Numbered from the stretch's first letter, positions 1 through 7,119 are shown. The stretch: DNA of 19,079 nucleotides from an uncultured Lachnospiraceae bacterium (GCA_910584325.1 CAJTZH010000053.1:1-19079), one strand, 5' to 3'. Numbers and translations: made by a program. The notes: generated from the letters alone by a model not told the origin.

Positions 1-80
1 AGTAAGAGAATCTGACAGAGGGTAATCATCACACCATATCGTTTCCTCTTTCGAAGATAGTCCTGTTGAAATTTACTCAT
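1..80 (-). CDS. ABC transporter permease, N-terminal fragment
   Basis: Only the first 26 codons are in the window; the gene runs off the left edge. Reading leftward from an ATG at 80-78, the product begins MSKFQQDYLRKRKRYGVM and turns hydrophobic at about residue 19. This short basic cytoplasmic leader before a first membrane helix is usual in permeases of the nitrate/sulfonate/taurine ABC family. It starts 3 bases after the stop codon of the ATPase gene, and the Shine-Dalgarno-like GGAAGGAGCT (complement of 91-100) lies inside that gene's 3' end. The two are therefore almost certainly co-translated parts of one importer. The permease call rests on this position and the N-terminal character, since no conserved permease motif is visible. 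An ATG four bases upstream is out of frame and stops at once. Confidence 0.6.
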   Translation of the reverse strand, partial: MSKFQQDYLRKRKRYGVMITLCQILL

Positions 81-83
81 ACA

Positions 84-824
84 TTAATTCAGCTCCTTCC
101 ATATCTCATTAAAGATATCTTTAAATTCCGGCGCGAAGCGGGTATTAAACGGGGTGCGTTCGCTGTTTTTGATAATGACCGGTATTTGTTTTTTAATGGT
201 ACCGGGACGTCTGCTTAAAATGATGATGCGGTCACCCATGGAAATAGCTTCGGAAATATCATGTGTGACGAGGATTGCCGTTTTTCCTTCCGATCTAATA
301 ATTTTTCCGATATCGTCGCTGACTTCAAGGCGTGTCTGATAATCTAAAGCAGAAAAAGGTTCGTCAAGAAGCAGCAGGTCGGGCTTTAGGGCAAGCGTAC
401 GGATAAGAGCGGCACGCTGCCGCATGCCTCCCGAAAGCTGGCTTGGACGGGAAGTTTTAAATTGTGACAATCCGTAGTTATCTATCATGGCGTCGACCAT
501 GTCAAGATTTTCTTTTGTCTTTTTGTGCTGTATTTCCAGTCCGAGAATAATATTTGAATAGACTGTCCGCCACTCAAACAGATTGTCGCGCTGCAGCATA
601 TAACCGATAGGGGCGTTTTTTTGTACGAAAAGTTCCCCGGATTCGGGCTTAATCAATCCCGTAATCAGTGAGAGAAGCGTACTTTTTCCGCAGCCGGAGG
701 GACCCACTATGGATACGAACTCTCCTGGCATCAGTGAAAAAGAGATGTTTTCTAGGGCGTTTAGTTCACCTTCCGGTGTATGATAGGAATAACAGACATT
801 TTTAAATTCCAGAATGGGTTCCAT
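84..824 (-). CDS. ABC importer ATPase, nitrate/sulfonate/taurine (SsuB/TauB) type
   Basis: Cytoplasmic ATPase that would power uptake of a small substrate through the permease encoded just downstream. All nucleotide-binding motifs are intact over 246 residues, a normal family length: Walker A GPSGCGKST (41-49), Q-loop Gln78 followed by the DNLFEWRTV stretch typical of the SsuB/TauB/ThiZ group, signature LSGGM (130-134), Walker B LLLLDE (150-155), D-loop SALD and switch His188. The start ATG is preceded by GGAGGT with a 5-base gap. The gene is first in a leftward operon (ATPase then permease), divergent from the DHH phosphoesterase gene. No substrate-binding protein lies on the visible side, so it must be further left or elsewhere. 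The substrate (sulfonate, nitrate, or a thiamine or riboflavin precursor) cannot be decided from the ATPase. Confidence 0.9.
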   Translation of the reverse strand: MEPILEFKNVCYSYHTPEGELNALENISFSLMPGEFVSIVGPSGCGKSTLLSLITGLIKPESGELFVQKNAPIGYMLQRDNLFEWRTVYSNIILGLEIQHKKTKENLDMVDAMIDNYGLSQFKTSRPSQLSGGMRQRAALIRTLALKPDLLLLDEPFSALDYQTRLEVSDDIGKIIRSEGKTAILVTHDISEAISMGDRIIILSRRPGTIKKQIPVIIKNSERTPFNTRFAPEFKDIFNEIWKELN

Positions 825-916
825 GCCTTACCTCCAATTATTATTTTTTGATAGGAAACTGCTTTGCAATTTCTCTATCTTGTATTCCCGATAGTATATT
901 TTATGGAATTCTTAAC

Positions 917-945
917 TTGATGTGACAGGAGGATTGCGTTATACT
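917..945 (+). promoter_or_regulatory. Sigma-A promoter for the DHH phosphoesterase
   Basis: A -35 box TTGATG (917-922) and -10 box TATACT (940-945) are separated by 17 bases. The expected start near 952 leaves only about 23 bases of leader, containing the GGAGGT Shine-Dalgarno at 959-964. The divergent ABC importer must share this 150-bp region, but I see no comparably good minus-strand promoter. The best candidate is a TATACT on the complement near 895-900 without a convincing -35. Confidence 0.7.
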
Positions 946-974
946 GTAAGATAGATTTGGAGGTACTTTGGATA

Positions 975-1958
975 ATGGTTAAAATGGAACAGCTTTTAAA
1001 TTGCATCAAGAGTGAACATGTGTATATTCAGACGCATAATTTTCCCGACCCCGATGCAATCGCCAGCGCGTATGGCATGAAAATTCTTCTGAAACAGTAC
1101 GGAATTGATACGACAATCTGTTATAAGGGCAAGATTGACCGGTATTCGATGATGCATCTGATTGAATATCTGGATACGGAGATTGTCAATATGGAAGATA
1201 TTCTTTATATGCAGGGCAATGATGAGATTATTCTGGTGGACAGCCAGAAGGGAAACGCGAATATTGTGGATTTAGTCGGAGATGAAATTATCTGTATTGA
1301 CCATCATCCTACTTATGAGAAGGTTGAGTACCGTTTTTGCGATATCCGGCCGGGCGTTGGCGCGTGTTCGTCTATTGTGGCGGAATATTTTGGAGAGACC
1401 GGTAAAGAAATCGACAAGAAGACGGCGACGGCGCTTCTTTACGGAATTAAGGTTGACACGGCAAATCTTTCACGGGGCGTCTCAAAACTGGATTTGGACA
1501 TGTTTTATCAGTTATACTGGATAGCAAATCATGATATTTTAAATAAACTTGGCAGAAGTGAAATCCAGTTTGGTGATTTGGAGGCGTATGCCAATGCCAT
1601 ACAGAGTATCAAAGTGTTTGATACTATCAGTATTGCCCATACGGGGAAGAATTGTCCGGAGCCATTGATTGCGAGTATTTCAGATTTTATGCTGGCGTTG
1701 TCGGAGATAGATTGTTCCATTGTATACTCGACGAGAGAAGACGGAATTAAGCTGTCGGTAAGAAGCTGTGATTCCAAGATTGATTCCGGGATTCTGACCA
1801 ATACGGCGTTAAAGGGAATCGGAAGCGGCGGCGGACACCAGACAATGGCGGGCGGATTTGTTCCGTATCCTAAGGATATGGAAAATATGGATTTATTTAT
1901 TCATTCCATTGAAGAACGATTTATGGAGGAATTGGCAAGAATTGATTCTGTGTTTTAA
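975..1958 (+). CDS. DHH/DHHA1 phosphoesterase, NrnA-like (nano-RNase / pAp phosphatase family)
   Basis: Cytoplasmic metal-dependent phosphodiesterase. Family members degrade short oligoribonucleotides, dephosphorylate pAp, or cleave cyclic-dinucleotide products. The metal ligands of the DHH domain are visible: H21-x3-D25-x-D27 (HNFPDPD), D89 (VDSQ), the DHH triad 109-111 and D161 (KVDT). The C-terminal DHHA1 substrate loop GGGH ends at His288. The length of 327 residues matches stand-alone NrnA-like proteins, and there are no membrane or GGDEF domains of the GdpP type. I chose ATG 975 because GGAGGT lies 10 bases upstream; the in-frame TTG at 957 overlaps that site and would remove it. The first metal motif is PDPDAIAS where NrnA orthologues usually have a Gly-Ser, so this may be a divergent subfamily. 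The exact substrate is open. Confidence 0.88.
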   Translation: MVKMEQLLNCIKSEHVYIQTHNFPDPDAIASAYGMKILLKQYGIDTTICYKGKIDRYSMMHLIEYLDTEIVNMEDILYMQGNDEIILVDSQKGNANIVDLVGDEIICIDHHPTYEKVEYRFCDIRPGVGACSSIVAEYFGETGKEIDKKTATALLYGIKVDTANLSRGVSKLDLDMFYQLYWIANHDILNKLGRSEIQFGDLEAYANAIQSIKVFDTISIAHTGKNCPEPLIASISDFMLALSEIDCSIVYSTREDGIKLSVRSCDSKIDSGILTNTALKGIGSGGGHQTMAGGFVPYPKDMENMDLFIHSIEERFMEELARIDSVF

Positions 1959-1961
1959 TGC

Positions 1962-1990
1962 TTGCAATTCTTATTGATTTGTGATAGTAT
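1962..1990 (+). promoter_or_regulatory. Sigma-A promoter for asd, extended -10
   Basis: TTGCAA (1962-1967), a 17-base spacer, then TAGTAT (1985-1990). A TG at 1982-1983 gives an extended -10. The leader to the asd start is about 73 bases. No terminator separates this from the preceding phosphoesterase gene. Confidence 0.6.
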
Positions 1991-2069
1991 CTTTTGTAGA
2001 AAGACACTTGTACGCTACATACGGACATGAAGTTTAAAATGTCTTTATCAGGAAAAAATAAGGAGAGTT

Positions 2070-3164
2070 ATGATGGAAAAGAAGTTAAGAGTCGGTATCC
2101 TTGGCGGTACGGGAATGGTCGGACAGAGGTTTATTACGCTGCTTGAAAACCATCCTTGGTTTGAAGTTGCGGCGGTTGCCGCAAGCGGGCGTTCGGCAGG
2201 AAAGACTTATGAAGAGGCTGTGAACGGCAGATGGAAGATGCAGGCGGCAATGCCGGAAGCTGTGAAAAAGCTTGTGGTTATGGATATCAATGAGGTTGAG
2301 AAGATTTCTTCCATGGTTGATTTCGTATTCTGTGCGGTAAATATGCAAAAGGATGAGATTAAGGAAATCGAGAATAAGTATGCAAAAGCGGAAACACCTG
2401 TCGTTTCCAATAACAGCGCACATCGCTGGACGCCGGATGTTCCGATGGTAGTGCCGGAAATTAATCCGGAACATCTGGATGTAATCGCGGCGCAGAAGGA
2501 AAGACTGGGCACCAAGAGAGGATTTGTTGTCGTAAAGCCGAACTGTTCCATTCAGAGTTATACACCGGCGCTGACGGCGCTGAGGGAGTTTGGACCGAAG
2601 CTTGTGGTTGCGACGACATATCAGGCGATTTCCGGTGCAGGTAAGACATTTAACGAATGGCCGGAGATGGTAGAGAATATCATTCCTTATATTGGAGGCG
2701 AGGAAGAAAAGTCCGAGAAAGAGCCGCTTCGTCTGTGGGGTAAGGTAGAAAACGGTGAGATTGTTCCTTCCACGGAGTGTAAAATCACATGTCAGTGTAT
2801 CCGTGTTCCTGTACTGGATGGACATACGGCGGCAGTATTCGTGAATTTTGAGAAGAAACCGACAAAGGAACAGATTTTAGAGAAGTGGAAAAACTTTAAG
2901 GGGCTTCCGCAGGAACTGAACCTTCCAAGCGCGCCAAAGCAGTTTATCCAATATTGTGAGGAAGACAACAGACCACAGGTGAAGTTGGATGTAAATTATG
3001 AGAACGGCATGGGTATCTCTATGGGACGTCTTCGTGAGGACAGTGTATTTGATTATAAGTTCGTAGGCCTGTCACATAATACGCTGCGCGGCGCTGCGGG
3101 CGGAGCCGTTTTGATTGCCGAGCTTTTGACGGCGCAGAACTACATTACTGCAAAAGAATCATAG
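2070..3164 (+). CDS. asd: Aspartate-semialdehyde dehydrogenase (archaeal/fungal-type)
   Basis: Reduces beta-aspartyl phosphate to L-aspartate-4-semialdehyde with NADPH, the branch step to lysine and diaminopimelate, threonine and methionine. The N-terminal Rossmann motif GGTGMVGQRF sits at residues 13-22. The active-site cysteine is in KPNCSIQ (Cys159) and the catalytic histidine is likely His252 in DGHTA. At 364 residues, with this NCSIQ context, it belongs to the archaeal/yeast-like class rather than the E. coli class. Two adjacent ATGs (2070 and 2073) are possible starts; AGGAG at 2061-2065 is better spaced (7 bases) from the second. The last codons (Ala-Lys-Glu-Ser-stop) lie within the first copy of a 32-bp tandem repeat, so the C-terminus was probably reset by that repeat. 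No terminator follows, so read-through into the next gene is likely. Confidence 0.95.
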   Translation: MMEKKLRVGILGGTGMVGQRFITLLENHPWFEVAAVAASGRSAGKTYEEAVNGRWKMQAAMPEAVKKLVVMDINEVEKISSMVDFVFCAVNMQKDEIKEIENKYAKAETPVVSNNSAHRWTPDVPMVVPEINPEHLDVIAAQKERLGTKRGFVVVKPNCSIQSYTPALTALREFGPKLVVATTYQAISGAGKTFNEWPEMVENIIPYIGGEEEKSEKEPLRLWGKVENGEIVPSTECKITCQCIRVPVLDGHTAAVFVNFEKKPTKEQILEKWKNFKGLPQELNLPSAPKQFIQYCEEDNRPQVKLDVNYENGMGISMGRLREDSVFDYKFVGLSHNTLRGAAGGAVLIAELLTAQNYITAKES

Positions 3165-3232
3165 AATACGAAGTATTCATGATAAAAGAATCATAGAATA
3201 CGAAGTATTCATGATAAAAGAATCATAGAATA
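3152..3232 (+). repeat. Tandem palindromic repeat, 2.5 copies, period 32
   Basis: Two exact 32-base units (3152-3183 and 3184-3215) and a third cut off after 17 bases (3216-3232). Each full unit contains the 20-base core ATAGAATACGAAGTATTCAT (cores at 3161-3180 and 3193-3212). Its centre, GAATAC-GAA-GTATTC, is a 6-bp inverted repeat closed by a GAA triloop. The asd stop codon TAG (3162-3164) is within the first core. There is no U-tract after either hairpin, so these are not ordinary terminators. With no spacers between units it is not a CRISPR array. The same core recurs twice at 3653-3710. Confidence 0.95.
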
Positions 3233-3254
3233 ATCATTTTAAAGGAGAGATTAG

Positions 3255-3494
3255 ATGTTGGGTTTAATTCTTGGCATTATAACGGGTGCTATTGCGGGCG
3301 CGATTGCCGGTAAGATTATGAAAAGTGAAGGTGGACTTGTGCGCAATATTATTCTCGGTATTGTCGGCGGTATTGTGGGCAGTTTCCTGTTTGGACTTAT
3401 CGGACTCGGTTCTAATAATATTATCGGAAGCCTGATTATTTCGGTAATCGGCGCATGCGTGGTAATTTATGTAGGAAAGCTGCTTTTTAAGTAG
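3255..3494 (+). CDS. GlsB/YeaQ/YmgE-family small membrane protein (transglycosylase-associated)
   Basis: A 79-residue glycine-rich integral membrane protein with about three hydrophobic segments: residues 1-20, including the repeated GAIAGAIAGK; about 30-50, GIVGGIVGSFLFGLIGLG; and about 55-76. The dispersed small-residue pattern and length fit the transglycosylase-associated family, whose members are stress-induced in several bacteria. Their biochemical role is not established, and the name does not show transglycosylase activity. The start has AAAGGAG seven bases upstream. The gene has no obvious promoter of its own and probably depends on asd transcription. It is flanked on both sides by paired palindromic repeats and is closed by a terminator at 3516-3570. 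Confidence 0.85.
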   Translation: MLGLILGIITGAIAGAIAGKIMKSEGGLVRNIILGIVGGIVGSFLFGLIGLGSNNIIGSLIISVIGACVVIYVGKLLFK

Positions 3495-3515
3495 ATACGA
3501 AATATAACGGAAGAT

Positions 3516-3570
3516 AAAACCTTCCGGCGGCAGATGTAAGATATGATTTGCTGCCGGGAGGTTTTTGTTT
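3516..3570 (+). terminator. Rho-independent terminator after the GlsB-like gene
   Basis: The arms 3516-3533 and 3551-3565 pair as CGGCAG/CTGCCG at the top and AAAACC.../...GGTTTT at the base, with a small left-side bulge and a 17-base loop. The run TTTTTGTTT follows. It ends the asd-GlsB transcript. Confidence 0.75.
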
Positions 3571-3626
3571 CCGGTATAATTAATGACAAATTGTGAACAT
3601 TTTTTTAATATTTCCAATATTAGAAG

Positions 3627-3655
3627 TTGAACGTATGTTCTGCATGTGATATATT
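3627..3655 (+). promoter_or_regulatory. Sigma-A promoter of the ABC exporter operon
   Basis: TTGAAC (3627-3632), a 17-base spacer, TATATT (3650-3655), and TG at 3647-3648 forming an extended -10. Transcription would start near 3661, so both downstream palindromic repeats would be in the 5' leader. The -35 half overlaps a LexA-like operator. Confidence 0.75.
3629..3640 (+). promoter_or_regulatory. Putative LexA/DinR (SOS) operator
   Basis: GAAC-GTAT-GTTC is a perfect inverted repeat with a 4-base centre that obeys RNRY. It matches the 12-base core of the Gram-positive LexA box known from Bacillus (CGAACRNRYGTTYC); the two outermost bases do not match. It covers the -35 box and the start of the spacer, where a repressor would block RNA polymerase. 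That LexA binds here is inferred. Confidence 0.5.
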
Positions 3656-3710
3656 AGTTATAGAATACGAAGTATTCATAACAATTAGTTATAGAATACG
3701 AAGTATTCAT
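3653..3710 (+). repeat. Second palindromic repeat pair, period 31
   Basis: Two 27-base units (3653-3679 and 3684-3710), separated by AACA, share with the 3152-3232 array the exact 20-base core ATAGAATACGAAGTATTCAT (3660-3679 and 3691-3710). The flanks differ: ATTAGTT precedes the core here, AAAGAATC in the other array. Only the core is therefore the common element. Orientation is the same as in the first array. Confidence 0.95.
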
Positions 3711-3749
3711 GATATTACTATTTAATTTTATTTTTAGGAGGACAATCCG

Positions 3750-4511
3750 ATGATACAGGCAGAGGGGCTGGTTAAGACATTTACCAGAACGGAAAAGAAG
3801 AACAAGAAGACAGAATTTAATGCCGTAGACGGTATTTCTCTGGAAATACGGGAGGGGGAGATACTGGGCGTGCTGGGACCGAACGGAGCAGGTAAGACGA
3901 CGCTTTTACGTATGCTGGGGAAACTAATGAATCCGACCCAGGGAACGGTTTTGATATTGAATGATGACGGAGAAGAGATAACGGACGATATTGAGATAAA
4001 GAAGCGAATCGGATATTTGTCTGGGAACACAAAGCTTTATAAGCGCTTATCCGGACGGGAGCTTCTCTCAATGCTGGGGGATATTTATGATTTGAATCCG
4101 CAGGATACGGCGAAACGGATTGACGAGATTACAGGCGTATTAAATCTTTCCGAGTTTATTGATAACCGTATTGAACGGCTTTCCACGGGACAAACACAGC
4201 GTATTTCCATAGCGAGATGTCTTGTGCATAGTCCTAAATATTATATTTTTGACGAGCCGACGTTGGGACTTGATATTATCAGCAGTAAATCAATTATTGA
4301 GTTTATGAAGAAAGAGCGAAAAGCCGGTAAATCCGTCCTGTATTCCACGCATTATATGGAAGAAGCGGAGTTTTTATGCGACCGTATCATTATGGTACAT
4401 AAGGGCAGAGTGATTGCGAAAGGAACGCCGGACGAACTGAAGAAAGAGACGCGGACAGGGAATCTGCGCGATACATTCCTCAGTCTGATAAGCGAACAGG
4501 AGGTACAGTAA
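3750..4511 (+). CDS. ABC exporter ATPase, NatA-like
   Basis: A 253-residue nucleotide-binding subunit for the permease encoded one base downstream. Motifs are Walker A GPNGAGKT (43-50), Walker B with Asp168-Glu169 (IFDEPTLGLD) and switch His201 in the STHYMEEAE stretch. The signature is LSTGQ (144-148) rather than LSGGQ, a substitution tolerated in this subfamily. The THYMEEAE context is typical of NatA and drug- or ion-export ATPases paired with ABC-2 permeases. AGGAGG lies seven bases before the ATG. The cargo is unknown: NatAB of Bacillus exports sodium, while other pairs move peptides or drugs. A promoter with a SOS-like operator and two hairpin repeats precede it. Confidence 0.92.
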   Translation: MIQAEGLVKTFTRTEKKNKKTEFNAVDGISLEIREGEILGVLGPNGAGKTTLLRMLGKLMNPTQGTVLILNDDGEEITDDIEIKKRIGYLSGNTKLYKRLSGRELLSMLGDIYDLNPQDTAKRIDEITGVLNLSEFIDNRIERLSTGQTQRISIARCLVHSPKYYIFDEPTLGLDIISSKSIIEFMKKERKAGKSVLYSTHYMEEAEFLCDRIIMVHKGRVIAKGTPDELKKETRTGNLRDTFLSLISEQEVQ

Positions 4512-4512
4512 C

Positions 4513-6552
4513 ATGGGATTTCGAAAAATAAAGGCAGTCTACAAAAAGGAAATGATAGATTTGCTGCGTGATAAAAAGACGTTGATAATGATGGTACTGG
4601 TGCCGTTAATTCTGTATCCGCTGATTATGATTGGCGCGATGCTGATTACGTCTGCCATTGCCAGTAACATACAGACAGGCGAATATGATGTGGCGGTGTT
4701 GTATGAGGAAAAGGAAGCCCTGCATTCCGGTTTTGACCGGGCGGAATTTGAACGGTTTCTGACGGACAGCGAGGATGAGCTGGAATATCATCTGAAAATC
4801 GTAGACAGCACAAGTCCCGGGGAAGCGCTTCTTGCAGAAGAAATCGACGCTCTGATTATCGTGGAAGAATGGGACAAGCCGGTTTTTAATGTGCAGTATC
4901 TTTCATCTGTTACCAATTCTTCTGCCGCATCGGATATGATTGAGGATAAGTTAAAGCTATACAGTGAATTTATAGAGGAGAAGCTCTTAAACGACCTTCA
5001 TCTGGATGTGGATGCGATTATGAATCCGATTTCGGTCGAGTGGCAGGATAAATCTACAAAGGAGGAAAGTCTGGGAAGCATTTTGGGCGCGATACTGCCG
5101 TTTTTGCTCATTGTCAGTATCCTAATGGGCGCAATTTATCCGGCAATTGATACAACGGCGGGAGAGAAGGAGAGAGGAACGCTGGAAACGCTGCTCACTC
5201 TTCCGGTACGCAATGACGAGCTGATTATGGGGAAGTTTCTTGCAGTTGCTACAGTCGCTGTAGTTTCCGCGCTGCTGAATCTGTTGTCGATGGCGTTTAT
5301 GGGAGCGTATATGTACAGCATGATTTTAGTGGCCGACCATGAAAGTACCGTTGTCAATCTGACCGAATTTATTCCGGCGGTTCTGATTGTGATACTTTGT
5401 GTTGTGGTATTCGCGTTATTTATCAGTGCGCTTGCTATGTGTGTGACAACATTTGCCAAGTCTTTTAAAGAAGCGAATAATTACTTGACGCCGCTTTTGC
5501 TTGTCGTGATGTTTACTGGATATATCGGATTTATTCCGAACATTGAGTTTAATTCTTTGATGGCGTCCATTCCGGTGGTAAATATCTGTCTGCTGATAAA
5601 TAATATACTGGTATTTAAGTATTCGTTTGCGACGATTATCATTACGCTTGTGACGAATGTCATTTACGCCGCGTTAGCCGTTATGCTGCTTAGCAAATTA
5701 TATAACAGCGAGGATATTCTGTTTAGTGAGGGCGGCGTGAGTCTTCAGATATTTACGGACCGAAGGAATTTGAAAAAGGGCGGTGTTCCGAATTTTTCCG
5801 ACGCGGTTCTTGTGATTGCTGTCAGTATGCTTCTGATATTGTATGTCGGCTCCATTTTGCAGATGAAGTATCTGATGGGCGGACTGCTTGCCACGCAGCT
5901 GATGATAATTGCCGTTCCGGTATTTTTTGCATGGTACACGAAGAAGGACATGAGAGAAACCTTTTCGCTGAAAGTTCCGAAGATACCGCATGTGTTTGGC
6001 GCGGTGTTTATGGAAATCGGCGTGTTCATTGTAGTGATGCTTGTGTCGCTTGTGCTTACAACAATCTGGCCGGAGGATGCGCAGAATGTCGGGAACAGTT
6101 TCGAGATACTGCTTGAGGGCGTAGGGTTTGTTCCCGCGCTGCTTATTATGGCGCTTGCGCCGGCAGTCTGCGAGGAGGCTTTGTTTCGCGGCTATCTGTA
6201 TTCCGCGTCAAAGAAAAAGTTTAAACCGTATACGGCAATGTTGATTGTCGCGGCTGTTTTCGGTATTTATCATTTAAGCCTTGTGAAATTCTTTACAACG
6301 GGAATTTTGGGTTTCGCGTTCTGCTATGTTGTTTACCGCACGGAAAGCATTGTGACGTCATCCGTCATGCATTTTCTGAATAATCTGGTCAGCGTGGTTG
6401 TGATGTTTTATGGCGACAGACTTGCCAAGGCTATACCGTTTTTATTTCAGGAGACAGCGGCTGTTTCTGATGTGCTGCTTCTTTTGGCGACAGCGGTATT
6501 TTGTGTGGGAGCGGGCAATTTCCTTATAGGAATTGGCAGAAAAAAAGCGTGA
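4513..6552 (+). CDS. ABC-2 permease fused to a CPBP intramembrane protease domain
   Basis: A 679-residue membrane protein. The N-terminal part is a NatB-like ABC-2 permease: a first helix at about 22-47, a large extracytoplasmic domain to about 190, then several helices to about residue 400. Further helices lead to a C-terminal CPBP (Rce1-like CAAX protease/bacteriocin-immunity) domain from about 490. Its catalytic motifs are complete: E554-E555-x3-R559 (EEALFR), His587 (YHLSL) and H620-x3-N624 (HFLNN). The protease half should therefore be active rather than vestigial. The start is one base after the ATPase stop, with AGGAGGT eight bases upstream, so the genes are translationally coupled. 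This fusion architecture recurs in Firmicutes; the link between cleavage and transport is not known to me. Confidence 0.9.
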   Translation: MGFRKIKAVYKKEMIDLLRDKKTLIMMVLVPLILYPLIMIGAMLITSAIASNIQTGEYDVAVLYEEKEALHSGFDRAEFERFLTDSEDELEYHLKIVDSTSPGEALLAEEIDALIIVEEWDKPVFNVQYLSSVTNSSAASDMIEDKLKLYSEFIEEKLLNDLHLDVDAIMNPISVEWQDKSTKEESLGSILGAILPFLLIVSILMGAIYPAIDTTAGEKERGTLETLLTLPVRNDELIMGKFLAVATVAVVSALLNLLSMAFMGAYMYSMILVADHESTVVNLTEFIPAVLIVILCVVVFALFISALAMCVTTFAKSFKEANNYLTPLLLVVMFTGYIGFIPNIEFNSLMASIPVVNICLLINNILVFKYSFATIIITLVTNVIYAALAVMLLSKLYNSEDILFSEGGVSLQIFTDRRNLKKGGVPNFSDAVLVIAVSMLLILYVGSILQMKYLMGGLLATQLMIIAVPVFFAWYTKKDMRETFSLKVPKIPHVFGAVFMEIGVFIVVMLVSLVLTTIWPEDAQNVGNSFEILLEGVGFVPALLIMALAPAVCEEALFRGYLYSASKKKFKPYTAMLIVAAVFGIYHLSLVKFFTTGILGFAFCYVVYRTESIVTSSVMHFLNNLVSVVVMFYGDRLAKAIPFLFQETAAVSDVLLLLATAVFCVGAGNFLIGIGRKKA

Positions 6553-6582
6553 TTGACAGCAATGAACCCGTAACGGTTTATT
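6553..6582 (+). promoter_or_regulatory. Possible promoter for the acetyltransferase
   Basis: A perfect -35 TTGACA (6553-6558) begins at the base after the permease stop codon. A weaker -10 TTTATT (6577-6582) follows after 18 bases. The gene may thus be transcribed independently as well as by read-through. Confidence 0.45.
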
Positions 6583-6605
6583 TTAAGAAACTTTAGGAGA
6601 GATAG

Positions 6606-7094
6606 ATGGATATTGAATTTAGAAAAATAACGGAATTTCCCCGCGGGACATTGGCGGCTCTTTTAAGAGACGGCTATTCGTTTGAACCGAAGTTTGAGCG
6701 TGACTGGCATGAAAAATGGCAGGAATTTGATGATTTCTTTTATGATAATTCTCATATTGCCGAGTTTAGCGGATTTATGACTGTCCTGGACGGGAAGCCT
6801 GTCGGATTTGTCTCATGGAATCCGACCAATCTGCCTGAATGGACAGAAGTCGGACACAACTGCATTTTAACGGAATATAAGGGAAGAGGATACGGAAAAC
6901 GACAGATGCAGGAGGCGGTAAGGCGTATGAGCGCGCAGGGAGCAAAAAAGATAATTGTCTGGACAAACGAGATCTGTGTTCCGGCGCAATATACTTATAA
7001 AAGCGCGGGTTTTCAATTTGTAAAAACGAGCGAGGAAACATTTTGCTCTGAATATGCAGGGCAGAGGATACATTATGAGATTGTAGTGAAATAA
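6606..7094 (+). CDS. GNAT-family N-acetyltransferase
   Basis: A 162-residue cytoplasmic enzyme expected to transfer acetyl from acetyl-CoA to an amine. The acetyl-CoA pyrophosphate loop is visible as YKGRGYGKRQM (K92 to M101), after a beta strand carrying TEVGHNCIL. The later stretch PAQYTYKSAGFQ matches the usual C-terminal 'A...Y...GF' signature of the fold. An acidic and aromatic N-terminal segment (WHEKWQEFDDFF) probably helps form the acceptor pocket. AGGAGA lies about six bases before the ATG. The acceptor (amino acid, polyamine, antibiotic or protein) cannot be read from the sequence. It is 53 bases from the ABC exporter and could belong to the same response. Confidence 0.85.
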   Translation: MDIEFRKITEFPRGTLAALLRDGYSFEPKFERDWHEKWQEFDDFFYDNSHIAEFSGFMTVLDGKPVGFVSWNPTNLPEWTEVGHNCILTEYKGRGYGKRQMQEAVRRMSAQGAKKIIVWTNEICVPAQYTYKSAGFQFVKTSEETFCSEYAGQRIHYEIVVK

Positions 7095-7119
7095 AAGTTA
7101 ATTTTGTTTTTTAGATAAA

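Noticed and set aside
957..974. TTG start giving an 18-base longer DHH phosphoesterase
   Set aside because: The extension runs through the GGAGGT ribosome site that correctly serves ATG 975.
2085..2825. Long open frame on the minus strand opposite asd (246 codons)
   Set aside because: It lies wholly inside the clearly conserved asd gene, has no ribosome site, and its product is Arg/Leu/His-rich without domains. It is a shadow caused by codon bias.
3161..3212. Repeat hairpins as the asd terminator
   Set aside because: The stems are only 6 bp of mostly A-T pairs and no U-tract follows on the plus strand.
3152..3232. CRISPR-like array
   Set aside because: The units are contiguous with no unique spacers, there are only two and a half, and no cas genes are near.
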